Assembly: GCA_002790095.1 (NCBI GenBank)
Contig: PFUL01000122.1
Span: 1-38,145, forward strand
From: Elusimicrobia bacterium CG_4_9_14_3_um_filter_62_55
GTDB taxonomy: Bacteria; Elusimicrobiota; Elusimicrobia; UBA1565
Length of the DNA: 38,145 bases
Direction: 5' to 3'
Shown here: positions 8,080 through 15,778 of the stretch, piece by piece
Position numbering within the stretch: the first letter of the stretch is position 1
How the letters are laid out: each line of letters begins with the position of its first letter
Notes under the pieces: generated by a model
Database searches by the model: none
What the model was told of the DNA's origin: nothing
The model's input: only the letters and a program-made list of their open reading frames with translations
Made by a program: the position numbers and the translations under genes

Positions 8080-10146
8080 TTGCTGCTGCTCGGGCTGGCC
8101 GGGATGGCTCCCGGGGTGAGTTTCGGCGACGCCGGCGAATTCATCGCGGCGGCCGCTTCGCTTTCGATCGCGCACGCGCCGGGATACCCGTTGTTCTGTC
8201 TCGCCGCAAAAGCGTTCGGGACGGTATTCGCGTTCGGAACCTGGGCGCTGCGCGTCAATCTCTTTTCGGTGCTTTGCGGCGCCGGCGCCGGCGCGGTTTT
8301 TCTCGACGCGCTCGCACGCGCGGGACTCGGACGCGCGGGACGCCTGTTCGCGGTCGCGGCTTTGTGTCTCGCTCCGGTCTGGCTGCACAACACGCTGCAA
8401 ACCGAAGTTTTCGCGCTGAACGGCCTAATCGCCGCCGTCTGTCTGTGGATCGCGGTCCGCTGGCGCGAGCGCTTCTTCGAGCCCCGGCCGGCGGCTGCCT
8501 TCGGTTTGGCGCTCGGTCTCGGGGGCGCCAATCACCAAACCTTGATCTTTTTGCTTCCCCCGATTCTGATCGCAGCTTGGCTGGAAGAACGACGAAACTC
8601 GGGGAATCCGTCGCGGCTTCGCCTTGCGCGCTTCGCCTCGCATTTCCTCGGCTTCGGACTGTTGGGCTTGGCGGTCTATGCGTACCTTCCGATCCGCTCC
8701 CGCATCGGTCCCGCGTTGGACTGGGGGCATCCCGTCGATTTCCCCTCTTTTCTTCATGTGCTGCTCCGCCGGGACTACGGATCCTTCGCGCTGACCGTGC
8801 AGGGAGGCGAGACCGGCGGACTTCCCGCGCCGATTTCTCAGACGCTGCGGTTTCTCGCCGCGTCGTGGTCCGGTTTGGGTCCGGTCGCCGCGTCGGCCGC
8901 GCTTGCCGGGGCGGCGCTTTCCCGCGGCCGCGGCGCGGCGCTTCCGCTCGCCTTGCTGCTCGTCGCCGGTCCCGGCTTCCTCATCCTGGGCAATCCCCCC
9001 TTCGACCCGATTACCGCGGGCGCGCTGGAGCGTTTCTATCTGCTTCCGTGGTTCGGCGCGGCGTGGCTGGCCGGGCTGGCCGTACACGCGTTGGCGATGC
9101 GCGGGGTGTGGGCGCGGCGCGCCGCGTTCGCGCTGCTGCTCGCCCCCGTGTTGGGCGCCGCAGGGCGCCCCGCCGCGTGGGCGCAGCGCTGGGATTTGGC
9201 CGCGCACGATTACGGCCGGAACCTGACCCGGTCCCTCCCTCCCGGAGCGGTGCTGTTCATCGACGGGGGAGACGATTCTTTTTATACGCTCGCGAATCTG
9301 CTCTACGCCGAAAGACGGCGACCGGATCTCGAGGTGCACGACCGGGGCGGGTTGGTTTTTCCCAACGCCTACGGCACCCAATTCCGGAAACTTCCGAAAG
9401 AGGCCAAAGAGGCCCGCCGGCGTTTTGTCGAATCGGCGATGGCCGACTCAGGGCGGGCCGTTTTTTACGCGACGCTTAACCGAGGGCTGCTTCCGGACCG
9501 GGCGCTGCCCATAAGAGGACTGCTGCGCCGAATCGGTTCCGCCGGCGCCAACCCTGACGCCGACACCGAGGATCCGGAAGGCGCCGCCCTGTGGGCTGTG
9601 TATCCGCTTCGCCTTTCGAAGGCACGCGCAAAGCAATACTACCGCTACCGCGCGCTGATTCCGTTCTACGCGGTGATGCGGGCGCAGTCCGATGAGAGCG
9701 CCGGACGCTACGCGACGGCGCTCAAGCGCCTCGACGACGCCGCTGATCTCGGCGGTGACGCGGCGTGGCTGCGCTCGACCACGGCCGGCATCGCTGAGTG
9801 GATCGGCTTTCGCGCGTCCGGCGAGGCGCAATGGGCCGCCGCCGTCGCCGCCTACGGTCTTTCGGCGCGCGCGGTCGGGGACCGGCCCGATGGCTGGTTG
9901 AACCTGGGCGTCGCGTTGGAGCGGCTTGGAAGCAACCGCGAGGCGGAGCGCGCCTACCGCCGCGCGATCGCCGCCGACGACAAGTCCTATCGCGCTTGGT
10001 ACAATCTCGGCGCTTTGTATTGGAAAGAGGAGAATTGGCCCGCAGCCGCTTTGGCCTTTGACCGCGCGGTTGCCGCAGATCCCGCGCGCGCAGACGCCCG
10101 CGGCTATGCGCAGCGCGCTCGCGCGAACGCGCAGGCGGGTCGATGA
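8080..10146 (+). CDS. DUF2723 membrane glycosyltransferase-like protein with C-terminal TPRs (copy 1)
   Basis: A polytopic membrane protein of the DUF2723 family, whose human member TMEM260 is a protein O-mannosyltransferase. The signature FGDAGEFIAAA followed by AHAPGYPLF is clear, as are many hydrophobic helices up to about residue 340. The soluble C-terminal part ends in TPR units (GWLNLGVALERLGSNREAERAYRRAI and the next, WYNLGALYWKEENW). The start is uncertain: after the upstream stop at 8057 the first usable codons are TTG at 8080, used here because it keeps the first membrane helix, and ATG at 8104, which would remove it. No Shine-Dalgarno sequence is seen. It overlaps copy 2 by ATGA. 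Donor and acceptor are unknown. Confidence 0.83.
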   Translation: MLLLGLAGMAPGVSFGDAGEFIAAAASLSIAHAPGYPLFCLAAKAFGTVFAFGTWALRVNLFSVLCGAGAGAVFLDALARAGLGRAGRLFAVAALCLAPVWLHNTLQTEVFALNGLIAAVCLWIAVRWRERFFEPRPAAAFGLALGLGGANHQTLIFLLPPILIAAWLEERRNSGNPSRLRLARFASHFLGFGLLGLAVYAYLPIRSRIGPALDWGHPVDFPSFLHVLLRRDYGSFALTVQGGETGGLPAPISQTLRFLAASWSGLGPVAASAALAGAALSRGRGAALPLALLLVAGPGFLILGNPPFDPITAGALERFYLLPWFGAAWLAGLAVHALAMRGVWARRAAFALLLAPVLGAAGRPAAWAQRWDLAAHDYGRNLTRSLPPGAVLFIDGGDDSFYTLANLLYAERRRPDLEVHDRGGLVFPNAYGTQFRKLPKEAKEARRRFVESAMADSGRAVFYATLNRGLLPDRALPIRGLLRRIGSAGANPDADTEDPEGAALWAVYPLRLSKARAKQYYRYRALIPFYAVMRAQSDESAGRYATALKRLDDAADLGGDAAWLRSTTAGIAEWIGFRASGEAQWAAAVAAYGLSARAVGDRPDGWLNLGVALERLGSNREAERAYRRAIAADDKSYRAWYNLGALYWKEENWPAAALAFDRAVAADPARADARGYAQRARANAQAGR

Positions 10147-12272
10147 CGCCGGCCGGCGCAAGCGCGCGCCGTTGGCTGAGCGCCGGGCTGTTCGCGGCGG
10201 CGTTTTCGCTCTACCTTTGCTCCCGCGCGCCGGGCCTGGTCCCCTACCGCGATACCGGAGAGATGGCTCTCGCCGCGCATTCGCTCGGCGTCGCGCATCC
10301 GCCGAGCTATCCCCTTTACGCGGTCGCCGGGAGGCTGTTCGACGCGTTTGCGTTCGGGGACTCCCCTTCCCGGTTGAGTCTTCTGTCGGCGCTCAGTGCC
10401 GCCGCGGCGGTCGCGGGCGTCGGATTTGCGGCCGCGGGAATTTGGGGCCCGGCCGCGGCGCTGTTCGCCGCGCCTCTCTTGGCGACGAACGCGACGCTTT
10501 GGAGCGTTGCGACCGTCCAAGAAATGTACGCGCTGACCGTTTTGTTCGCGGTCTTGCTGTTCGCGCTGGGGATGCGGCTGCGGGAAACCGGCTCGACGAA
10601 GGGGTGGTACGGCGCCTGTCTGTTGTTCGGCCTTTTCCTCGGAAACCGGACGGATCTGCTGCTCTGGGCCCCGGGACTGATCGTGCTCGGGCTTCCGCGG
10701 GATTGGAAGCGGTCCTTGCCGCTCGCGGCCGCGTTCGGCCTGCTGGGACTGGCGATCTACCTCTATCTTCCGCTGCGTTCGGCGCAGGGGCCTTGGCTGG
10801 ATTGGAATCACCCTGCCGCGCTTTCCAACTTCTGGGGTTCGCTGACTCGCCGCGGCTACGGCGCGACTCTGGACCTGTTGTCGAAGAACTACCGCATGGG
10901 CGAGTTGTTTTTGCCGAATCTGAAGGTCTACGCCCTGCATGCGTGGAATTCCTTCGGTCTGCTTGGGCTTGCCGCCGTGTTGTTTGGCGCCGGCACCGCG
11001 TGGAAAGTCGACCGCCGCCGCGCGGCGGGAGGGCTGCTGCTTTGGGGCTTCAGCGGGCCGCTGTTCCTCTTCTTGGCGAATATGCCGCCGAATCCGCACG
11101 CGCTCGCGATCGTCGAGCCGCACTATCTCCTTTCGGACGTCGTGCTCGTTTTCTTCGCGGCCGAGGGCGCCGCGGCCGCGTTGGCGATCTCCGGCCTGAA
11201 ACCGCCCGCCGTCGTCTTGGGATCCTTGGCCGTGCTGGCGGCCGTCGTGCAGCCGGTCTTCGCGGGCCGCTTCGTGGAGATGAACCGCCGCTGGAACCTG
11301 TTCCTCTACGATTTTCAAGGGAACGCGCTCCGTTCGACGCCGAAGGACGGGATTTTGATCGCAAAAAAGGACGTGCAGCTGTTTTCTCTTTGGAGCGCGC
11401 AGCGCGTCTTAGGCCGCCGTCCGGATATCCGCTTGGTCGCCCAGGGCATCGCGCACAGTCCGTGGTACCGCGCCTCGCAGGCGCGGGACGGCTCTCCCCT
11501 GCAATTGGGTCCGCTGCGGAGTGCCGAGGATTTTCACCGGTTCTTCGCCGCCAACCCGGGGCCGGTGTTCGCGACGCCCGACGCCGAGATTCCGATCGAA
11601 CTCGAGCCGCTCGGCGTGCGCGGGGCGGCGGTCGCGCTGTCCTCGGCCGGCCTTCGCGAGCCGGATCCCTCCCCGTTTCTCGTCCATCGCGGCGACTATC
11701 GCTACGAGAAGCGCCCCGACTTTTTTACGGCGGATTTGACCGCCTCGCTCGCCTCGGTCCGCCAGCGCCGCGGCGCGGCCGCCGTCGCCGCAGGAGACTT
11801 GCCGCTCGCCGAGAGGGAACTCCTCGCGGCCTGGTCGATGAAGCGAAACTCCCCGCAGGTGGCCGCCTTCCTGGGCTTCGCGTACTTCCAGGCGAACGAT
11901 TTGAAGAGGGCGCGGGACGCCTACCTGTTGTCCACGCGATTATTCGATGAGACGCTCGCGCTGGCCGAGGAGTACCGCTCGTTGCCCGATCTCAAGGACA
12001 ATCTTCGCAAAGGCGCGGCCGACGCGTCGTTGAACCTTGGAGTCTGCCTTGAGAAACTGGGCGACCGTTCCGAGGCCGAACGGCTGTACCGCCGGGCGAT
12101 CGCGTTCAACCCGCGCTACGCGCGCGCCTACTTCAATATCGCGGTGCTCTACTGGAAGTCGAACCCGGCTCGGGCGGTGATCGAGCTGGAAGCGGCGCTG
12201 CGCGCCGATGCGAACTTCGTCGATGCGCAGAAGTACCTCGCGATCGCGAGGGCGCGGATGCAGGCGCGCTAA
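10143..12272 (+). CDS. DUF2723 membrane glycosyltransferase-like protein with C-terminal TPRs (copy 2)
   Basis: A 709-aa paralog of the preceding gene. It has the N-terminal helix, the acidic loop PYRDTGEMALAAHSLGVAHPPSYPLY that marks DUF2723, about ten further membrane helices, and a soluble C-terminal half with TPR units (ASLNLGVCLEKLGDRSEAERLYRRAI; YFNIAVLYWKSNP). The acidic DTGE in the first loop is the likely catalytic or metal site by analogy with GT-C enzymes. The ATG at 10143 overlaps the copy-1 stop, so the two are probably made together and may act on the same exported substrates. It is the last gene of the plus-strand operon; the toxin-antitoxin module begins 148 nt further on. Confidence 0.85.
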   Translation: MTPAGASARRWLSAGLFAAAFSLYLCSRAPGLVPYRDTGEMALAAHSLGVAHPPSYPLYAVAGRLFDAFAFGDSPSRLSLLSALSAAAAVAGVGFAAAGIWGPAAALFAAPLLATNATLWSVATVQEMYALTVLFAVLLFALGMRLRETGSTKGWYGACLLFGLFLGNRTDLLLWAPGLIVLGLPRDWKRSLPLAAAFGLLGLAIYLYLPLRSAQGPWLDWNHPAALSNFWGSLTRRGYGATLDLLSKNYRMGELFLPNLKVYALHAWNSFGLLGLAAVLFGAGTAWKVDRRRAAGGLLLWGFSGPLFLFLANMPPNPHALAIVEPHYLLSDVVLVFFAAEGAAAALAISGLKPPAVVLGSLAVLAAVVQPVFAGRFVEMNRRWNLFLYDFQGNALRSTPKDGILIAKKDVQLFSLWSAQRVLGRRPDIRLVAQGIAHSPWYRASQARDGSPLQLGPLRSAEDFHRFFAANPGPVFATPDAEIPIELEPLGVRGAAVALSSAGLREPDPSPFLVHRGDYRYEKRPDFFTADLTASLASVRQRRGAAAVAAGDLPLAERELLAAWSMKRNSPQVAAFLGFAYFQANDLKRARDAYLLSTRLFDETLALAEEYRSLPDLKDNLRKGAADASLNLGVCLEKLGDRSEAERLYRRAIAFNPRYARAYFNIAVLYWKSNPARAVIELEAALRADANFVDAQKYLAIARARMQAR

Positions 12273-12285
12273 GCCGTTTTTTCGA

Positions 12286-12311
12286 AAGCCGGAAAGCGGC
12301 GTGCCCGGCTT
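12286..12311 (+). terminator. Possible weak terminator hairpin after DUF2723 copy 2
   Basis: AAGCCGG (12286-12292) pairs perfectly with CCGGCTT (12305-12311) around a 12-nt loop, shortly after the stop of the long plus-strand operon. The tail is only TTGATT, so this is a poor intrinsic terminator. The remainder of 12273-12420 holds the palindrome listed next and no gene. Confidence 0.3.
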
Positions 12312-12339
12312 GATTCTAAACGGCAGCAGCTTCCCTAGT

Positions 12340-12367
12340 TAGTTTATATACAATCGCATATAAACTA
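12340..12367. repeat. AT-rich palindrome with a perfect 10-bp stem, dif-like in layout
   Basis: TAGTTTATAT (12340-12349) pairs with ATATAAACTA (12358-12367), separated by 8 nt (ACAATCGC). Read as 11-bp arms, AGTTTATATAC and GCATATAAACT flank a 4-bp centre. The right arm resembles Xer half-sites of the TTATGTAAACT kind at its last nine positions, though the centre is shorter than the usual 6-8 bp. It sits between the end of the plus-strand operon and the convergent toxin gene. It could be a recombination site, an operator, or a bidirectional hairpin. Confidence 0.55.
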
Positions 12368-12420
12368 TACAGGGTTTGATTTCGTTCGCCGGGCGCCGTT
12401 CTATCTGGTGGTTATGTGAT

Positions 12421-12900
12421 TTAATTATCACGGTCCTTCCACATCTGCTCGTCCCAGGCGAAGGCATCCGGTTTGTTGGTTCCTATCTTTTTGAACTCCG
12501 GGTGAGATGGGTTCAGGATGAAGTTGAATGAATTAGGAACGATTGCGGAAGGCACCCGCAATATCGCGGCGTGATTCGAGAGAATCCAGGCATTCCCCAA
12601 AGCCATGGTATCGGGGCCGTGCGGGACTTGATCCCAGTTTCTTGGAAGCGGCGCTTTAATGGAATCAACTCGCAAAGACTCGGGCCAGTGAATTCCGACC
12701 CGGACCAGCTTCACATGCTTAAAATCCCACTCGGCATGAACAAAAACCTCAAGCGTCGAGAGCGCGAGGGTTTCTGCGGTGTATACGGCGGGAGTGCCCT
12801 TTTCGTTCCAGCGGCCGCCGGTTTTTTGAGCCCCCATCCCGGACAAGGGACGGGTCGCGTACTTTGCCTTTAAGATGCGCCAAGCCTTAGGCGGGCTCAC
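12421..12900 (-). CDS. RES-domain toxin of a type II toxin-antitoxin system
   Basis: A 159-aa RES-domain protein. Characterised members either break down NAD+ (MbcT) or ADP-ribosylate host targets (ParT). The conserved features are visible: GGRWN with Arg30, Tyr40 in PAVYTAE, Glu51 in LSTLEVFVH, and the VPSAIVP...FNFILNPSHPEF segment with Ser118. The start is a GTG at 12900 whose GTGA overlaps the antitoxin stop, the usual antitoxin-first arrangement. Base composition looks lower in GC than the flanking operons, consistent with recent acquisition. The C-terminus is short but complete in motifs, so it is probably an intact toxin. Confidence 0.88.
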   Translation of the reverse strand: MSPPKAWRILKAKYATRPLSGMGAQKTGGRWNEKGTPAVYTAETLALSTLEVFVHAEWDFKHVKLVRVGIHWPESLRVDSIKAPLPRNWDQVPHGPDTMALGNAWILSNHAAILRVPSAIVPNSFNFILNPSHPEFKKIGTNKPDAFAWDEQMWKDRDN

Positions 12901-13334
12901 GCCAGTACGCCGTACTCTATTCGCTCGAGCAGATTCGAGACCTGCTCGATGCCGACCGTCGTATCAAGCATGAATAGCGGGGTACGGCCGCCTAGGGCTG
13001 CCTGGGGGCGACTGAGCCAATGGATCGCCGAATCCCGGTCTTCAAATACGCTTACGGCCAACGCGTAAATCTTGGCGCAGCGAAACAACCGATCACTGGC
13101 CGCCGGCGACAGCCGTTTGCGCGATCCGAGTTCGCGCGCTACCGAGCTCAGGCTGATGCCCAGTAGATCCGCGATTTCCTTTTGATGGAGAGAATATTCT
13201 GTTGCGAAATACTTGACCGCCGGCCACGGAATGCCCTCGCGAATCAGCTCGATTCGATCGGCCGGTCTGGGAAATCGGCGCCCGACCACCTTGGCCCCCC
13301 CGAGGGTTTTCAGAATCTGCGCGTCTATAGCCAT
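12897..13334 (-). CDS. Xre/MbcA/ParS-family antitoxin
   Basis: A 145-aa antitoxin for the RES toxin. It has an Xre-like helix-turn-helix (LHQKEIADLLGISLSSVARELG, about residues 49-70) and a C-terminal DUF2384-type toxin-binding region (AKIYALAVSVFEDRDSAIHWLSRPQAALGGRTPLFMLDT), which normally inserts into the toxin active-site cleft. The ATG at 13334 lies 6 nt downstream of a TAAGCT -10 element, predicting a leaderless transcript. It overlaps the toxin start by GTGA. The family normally represses its own promoter, and a TTGACA/TGTCAA inverted repeat overlaps the -35 box here. Confidence 0.88.
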   Translation of the reverse strand: MAIDAQILKTLGGAKVVGRRFPRPADRIELIREGIPWPAVKYFATEYSLHQKEIADLLGISLSSVARELGSRKRLSPAASDRLFRCAKIYALAVSVFEDRDSAIHWLSRPQAALGGRTPLFMLDTTVGIEQVSNLLERIEYGVLA

Positions 13335-13369
13335 ATTGACAGCTTAATAGTCATTTGACATTGTGTCAA
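13335..13369 (-). promoter_or_regulatory. Antitoxin-toxin promoter with overlapping operator palindrome
   Basis: On the minus strand TTGACA (13369-13364), a 17-nt spacer, TAAGCT (13346-13341) and 6 nt lead directly to the antitoxin ATG. The -35 box is one half of a perfect inverted repeat TTGACATTGTGTCAA at 13355-13369, and a further TTGACA half-site occurs on the plus strand at 13336-13341 beside the start codon. This layout suits autorepression by the Xre-like antitoxin. Confidence 0.6.
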
Positions 13370-13392
13370 GTGCCATTTGGCATACTTATTCT

Positions 13393-13449
13393 ATGACCAG
13401 AAGGACGATTACTCTTTCGGAAACGGCGACAAGATCAGCAGGCGCAAAA
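13393..13449 (+). pseudogene. Possible remnant of a ribbon-helix-helix antitoxin start
   Basis: The plus-strand ATG at 13393 opens with MTRRTITLSETATRSAGAK, which looks like the first beta-strand and turn of a small CopG/RHH antitoxin. A CATACT -10-like hexamer lies exactly 6 nt upstream. The frame then runs into sequence antisense to the POTRA gene, where it reads as low-complexity basic and proline-rich residues, so at most a broken N-terminal piece remains. The match is short and could be chance. Confidence 0.25.
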
Positions 13450-13452
13450 CGC

Positions 13453-14691
13453 CTACTTCTTAGGCCGCGGCCCCTTCCGGGGATACTGCGTGTACCTAAA
13501 CTGGAACTGCCCCAGCAAATCCCAGCCGCCGCGAAAGCGCAGATAGGACAGGTCGAAGTTCAATTTCAGGAAGTAGCCGACCTTGAAGTTCAGGAGAATC
13601 GGGTTTAGCGCCATTCCGTTGGGCTTCATGAACTCGACGGCCAGCGGGTAGTTCGGGTGGGGCAGCCACATCAGAGAGCCGAACAAAGTGGATTTCGAGG
13701 TCGCGTGCTGGTTCGGATGCCCCGCGAACGAAAGGGCTTGGTCGGTCAGGAACTCGGTCAACAGCGCGACGCGCTCGCCGTTATTGCCCAGCGCGTAGCC
13801 CAAGGACGAGCGAACGCCGAAGATCTTTTTCGACATGACCCAATACGCGTCGCTCAAGATGCGCGTCGAATCGTTGGAGACCTGCACCGTCACGACGGTC
13901 GGCTGCGGCGAATCGCGCGCGGTGAAGGTCCCTCGGCCGCCCACGGCCATCGCCGGACGCCAATCGCCCTCGCTCTGGATTTGAATCTTTCCGTCCGCCG
14001 AAAGAAAGACGACGCCGAGTCGGTCGAGATAGTTTGTTTGGTTGTTGGCCGAGAGGCTGTTTTTTCCGTAGAGGCGGCCGATGTAGTACGCGGTGTTGAT
14101 GTCCAGGCCGAGTCCGGGGCGGTTGAACTGGTCGAGGCCGCGGTAGGCCGTCGGCGTCATCACGACGCCCGAAACGGCCACCGGAGGCAGCGTCAGCTTC
14201 TTATCGGCGCCGGGTTCCGCTTGGCCCGTGGAAGGCTGGGTCAGGCCCGGGAGCAGCAGGGACTTTTCCTCGACGCGGTAGAGAATGCGGACCATCATCG
14301 TGGAGATCGCGATCGAGGCGTAGCGTTCCGGGACCGGTTGGTCGGCAATCGCGAACAATTCGGCCTTCGCGCCGACGACGGCGGGAATCTTCGTGATTTC
14401 CCCCAGATCGGCCTGGACGTCGCTCGGGGTGAACAGCGTCCCTCGCCGCGCGCGGATGCGGTCGCGCAGGGCGTATTCGCTGACCGAACGCAGGCCTTCG
14501 AAGAGGGCCTCGCCGATCACCCACGGCCCGGCGTCCTGGGACAACGGGATGCCGAGCGAGGGCGTGGAGGCGGCGACGGTCGTCGAGCTGGCCTCGGTTC
14601 CCGCGAAAGGGTCGAAATTCTGCGCGCGCGCGGGCGCCGCTCCCGCGAGGAGGGCGAAGACGGCGATCAGTAGAGGCAGCGCGTGGTTCAT
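13453..14691 (-). CDS. Outer-membrane-type protein with N-terminal POTRA-like domain
   Basis: A 412-aa exported protein. A signal peptide (about 1-23, cleavage after ARA before QNF) is followed by one POTRA-like domain at about 57-141 (IGEALFEGLRSVSEYALRDR, then LFTPSDVQADLGEI, then MMVRILYRVEE). The rest is rich in alternating polar and hydrophobic strands and ends FLKLNFDLSYLRFRGG...QFRYTQYP, as expected for a beta-barrel. It is smaller than BamA or TamA and has one POTRA unit. The ATG at 14691 overlaps the pgpA stop (ATGA); longer in-frame starts lie inside pgpA and lack a signal peptide. Being last in the lipid and envelope operon fits a role in outer-membrane assembly or transport, but this is inference. 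Confidence 0.7.
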   Translation of the reverse strand: MNHALPLLIAVFALLAGAAPARAQNFDPFAGTEASSTTVAASTPSLGIPLSQDAGPWVIGEALFEGLRSVSEYALRDRIRARRGTLFTPSDVQADLGEITKIPAVVGAKAELFAIADQPVPERYASIAISTMMVRILYRVEEKSLLLPGLTQPSTGQAEPGADKKLTLPPVAVSGVVMTPTAYRGLDQFNRPGLGLDINTAYYIGRLYGKNSLSANNQTNYLDRLGVVFLSADGKIQIQSEGDWRPAMAVGGRGTFTARDSPQPTVVTVQVSNDSTRILSDAYWVMSKKIFGVRSSLGYALGNNGERVALLTEFLTDQALSFAGHPNQHATSKSTLFGSLMWLPHPNYPLAVEFMKPNGMALNPILLNFKVGYFLKLNFDLSYLRFRGGWDLLGQFQFRYTQYPRKGPRPKK

Positions 14692-15182
14692 ACGGGACGG
14701 AAGTACAAAACGGATCGGACCAGCAAATTTGCGGCGATTCCGGCGCCGACGTCGTCCAACACGACTCCCCATCCTCCCGGAAGGCGCTCGAGACGCCGGT
14801 AAGGCTCGAATTTCATCGCGTCGAAAAATCGGAACAGCACGAACGCCCCGGCCAGCGTCCACGGATCACGCGGCAGCCAGGCGGCGGCGGTCCAAAATCC
14901 CACCGTCTCGTCGACGACGATCCGCGGATCGTCGTGGCTGCCGAGCACCCGGTCCGCCCGGCCGCTCGCCCAACTCGCGAAGACGGTCGCGAGGATCAAA
15001 CAGACGCCCAACGAAAGACCCGTCGGCAGCGCATAGAGCGAAATCCAGCCCAGCGCGGCGCCGACATGACCCGCCCCGGTCCAGCGCTTTCTTTGCAGGT
15101 CCGGAAAGCGTGCCGTCAGCCAAAAAGGAATATAACTTAAATGAAATCCGGTGGCAACCGCGAGACAAAAGCGGTCGATCAC
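14688..15182 (-). CDS. pgpA: Phosphatidylglycerophosphatase A-like protein
   Basis: A 164-aa membrane phosphatase that would convert phosphatidylglycerol phosphate, the product of the PgsA enzyme encoded upstream, to phosphatidylglycerol. Family motifs are present: DPRIVVDETVGFW (about 89-101) and FRFFDAMKFEP...GGWGVVLDDVGAG near the C-terminus. The usual N-terminal PGTxGS loop is not recognisable; TGAGHVGA occupies that place. The start is the GTG at 15182, overlapping the pgsA stop (GTGA), which gives the normal family length. The stop overlaps the POTRA protein start. The pairing with pgsA in one operon supports the call. Confidence 0.8.
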   Translation of the reverse strand: MIDRFCLAVATGFHLSYIPFWLTARFPDLQRKRWTGAGHVGAALGWISLYALPTGLSLGVCLILATVFASWASGRADRVLGSHDDPRIVVDETVGFWTAAAWLPRDPWTLAGAFVLFRFFDAMKFEPYRRLERLPGGWGVVLDDVGAGIAANLLVRSVLYFRPV

Positions 15183-15778
15183 GAGGGGTCCCCGCCGTTC
15201 TTGGGGGCGTTCCAGGTCTTTTTCAGCAGTTCGCGCGCATTCCATCCGTATTGGAGTCCGCTCAAGACCGCGACGATCGCGCTCAGAATCACCAGGGGCG
15301 CGGCGGTCTCCATCATCCAGCGCGGAACCGGCCATCCGATCGAAACCTCGGCGGTCAGCAGGACGAGGATCAAGATGACGACGACGCTCTGGATCGCCAT
15401 CTTCCACTTCCCCCCGCGGTCGGCCGGGATAATCACACCCTGCACGGCGGACAGACCCCGTATGCCGCCGACGAGCAATTCCCGGACGATGATCAAAAAG
15501 ACCGCCCAAAGCGGAATGACGACGCGGGGTTCCCGGACCAAGGCGACGAGCGCGCCGATCACCAGCACCTTGTCGGCGAGCGGATCGGCGATCTTTCCGA
15601 ACGGGCTGATCGACTTCGTCGCGCGAGCGATGTAGCCGTCCATCCAGTCGGTAATCGTCGCGACGACATAAAGCGCGAGCGCGGCCGCGTACGACCACGG
15701 GCGTTGAATCCACAAGCAGACGAACGCGGCCAGCGCCATCGCGAGCCGGGCGATCGTCAGCTTGTTGGCCAGCGTCAT
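15179..15778 (-). CDS. pgsA: CDP-diacylglycerol--glycerol-3-phosphate 3-phosphatidyltransferase
   Basis: A 199-aa polytopic CDP-alcohol phosphatidyltransferase, probably making phosphatidylglycerol phosphate from CDP-diacylglycerol and glycerol-3-phosphate. The full catalytic signature D-x2-DG-x2-AR-x8-G-x3-D-x3-D is present: Asp44, Asp47-Gly48, Ala51-Arg52, Gly61, Asp65 and Asp69 in DWMDGYIARATK...FGKIADPLADK. Five or six membrane helices and total length fit PgsA. Other members (cardiolipin or phosphatidylserine synthases) share the motif, but the next gene is PgpA-like, which favours PgsA. The ATG overlaps the rodZ-like stop (ATGA). Confidence 0.92.
   Translation of the reverse strand: MTLANKLTIARLAMALAAFVCLWIQRPWSYAAALALYVVATITDWMDGYIARATKSISPFGKIADPLADKVLVIGALVALVREPRVVIPLWAVFLIIVRELLVGGIRGLSAVQGVIIPADRGGKWKMAIQSVVVILILVLLTAEVSIGWPVPRWMMETAAPLVILSAIVAVLSGLQYGWNARELLKKTWNAPKNGGDPS

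Noticed and set aside
13396-13608. A complete 70- to 80-residue protein from the ATG at 13363 or 13393
   Set aside because: Beyond about residue 20 it is antisense to the end of the POTRA gene and shows no fold-like pattern.
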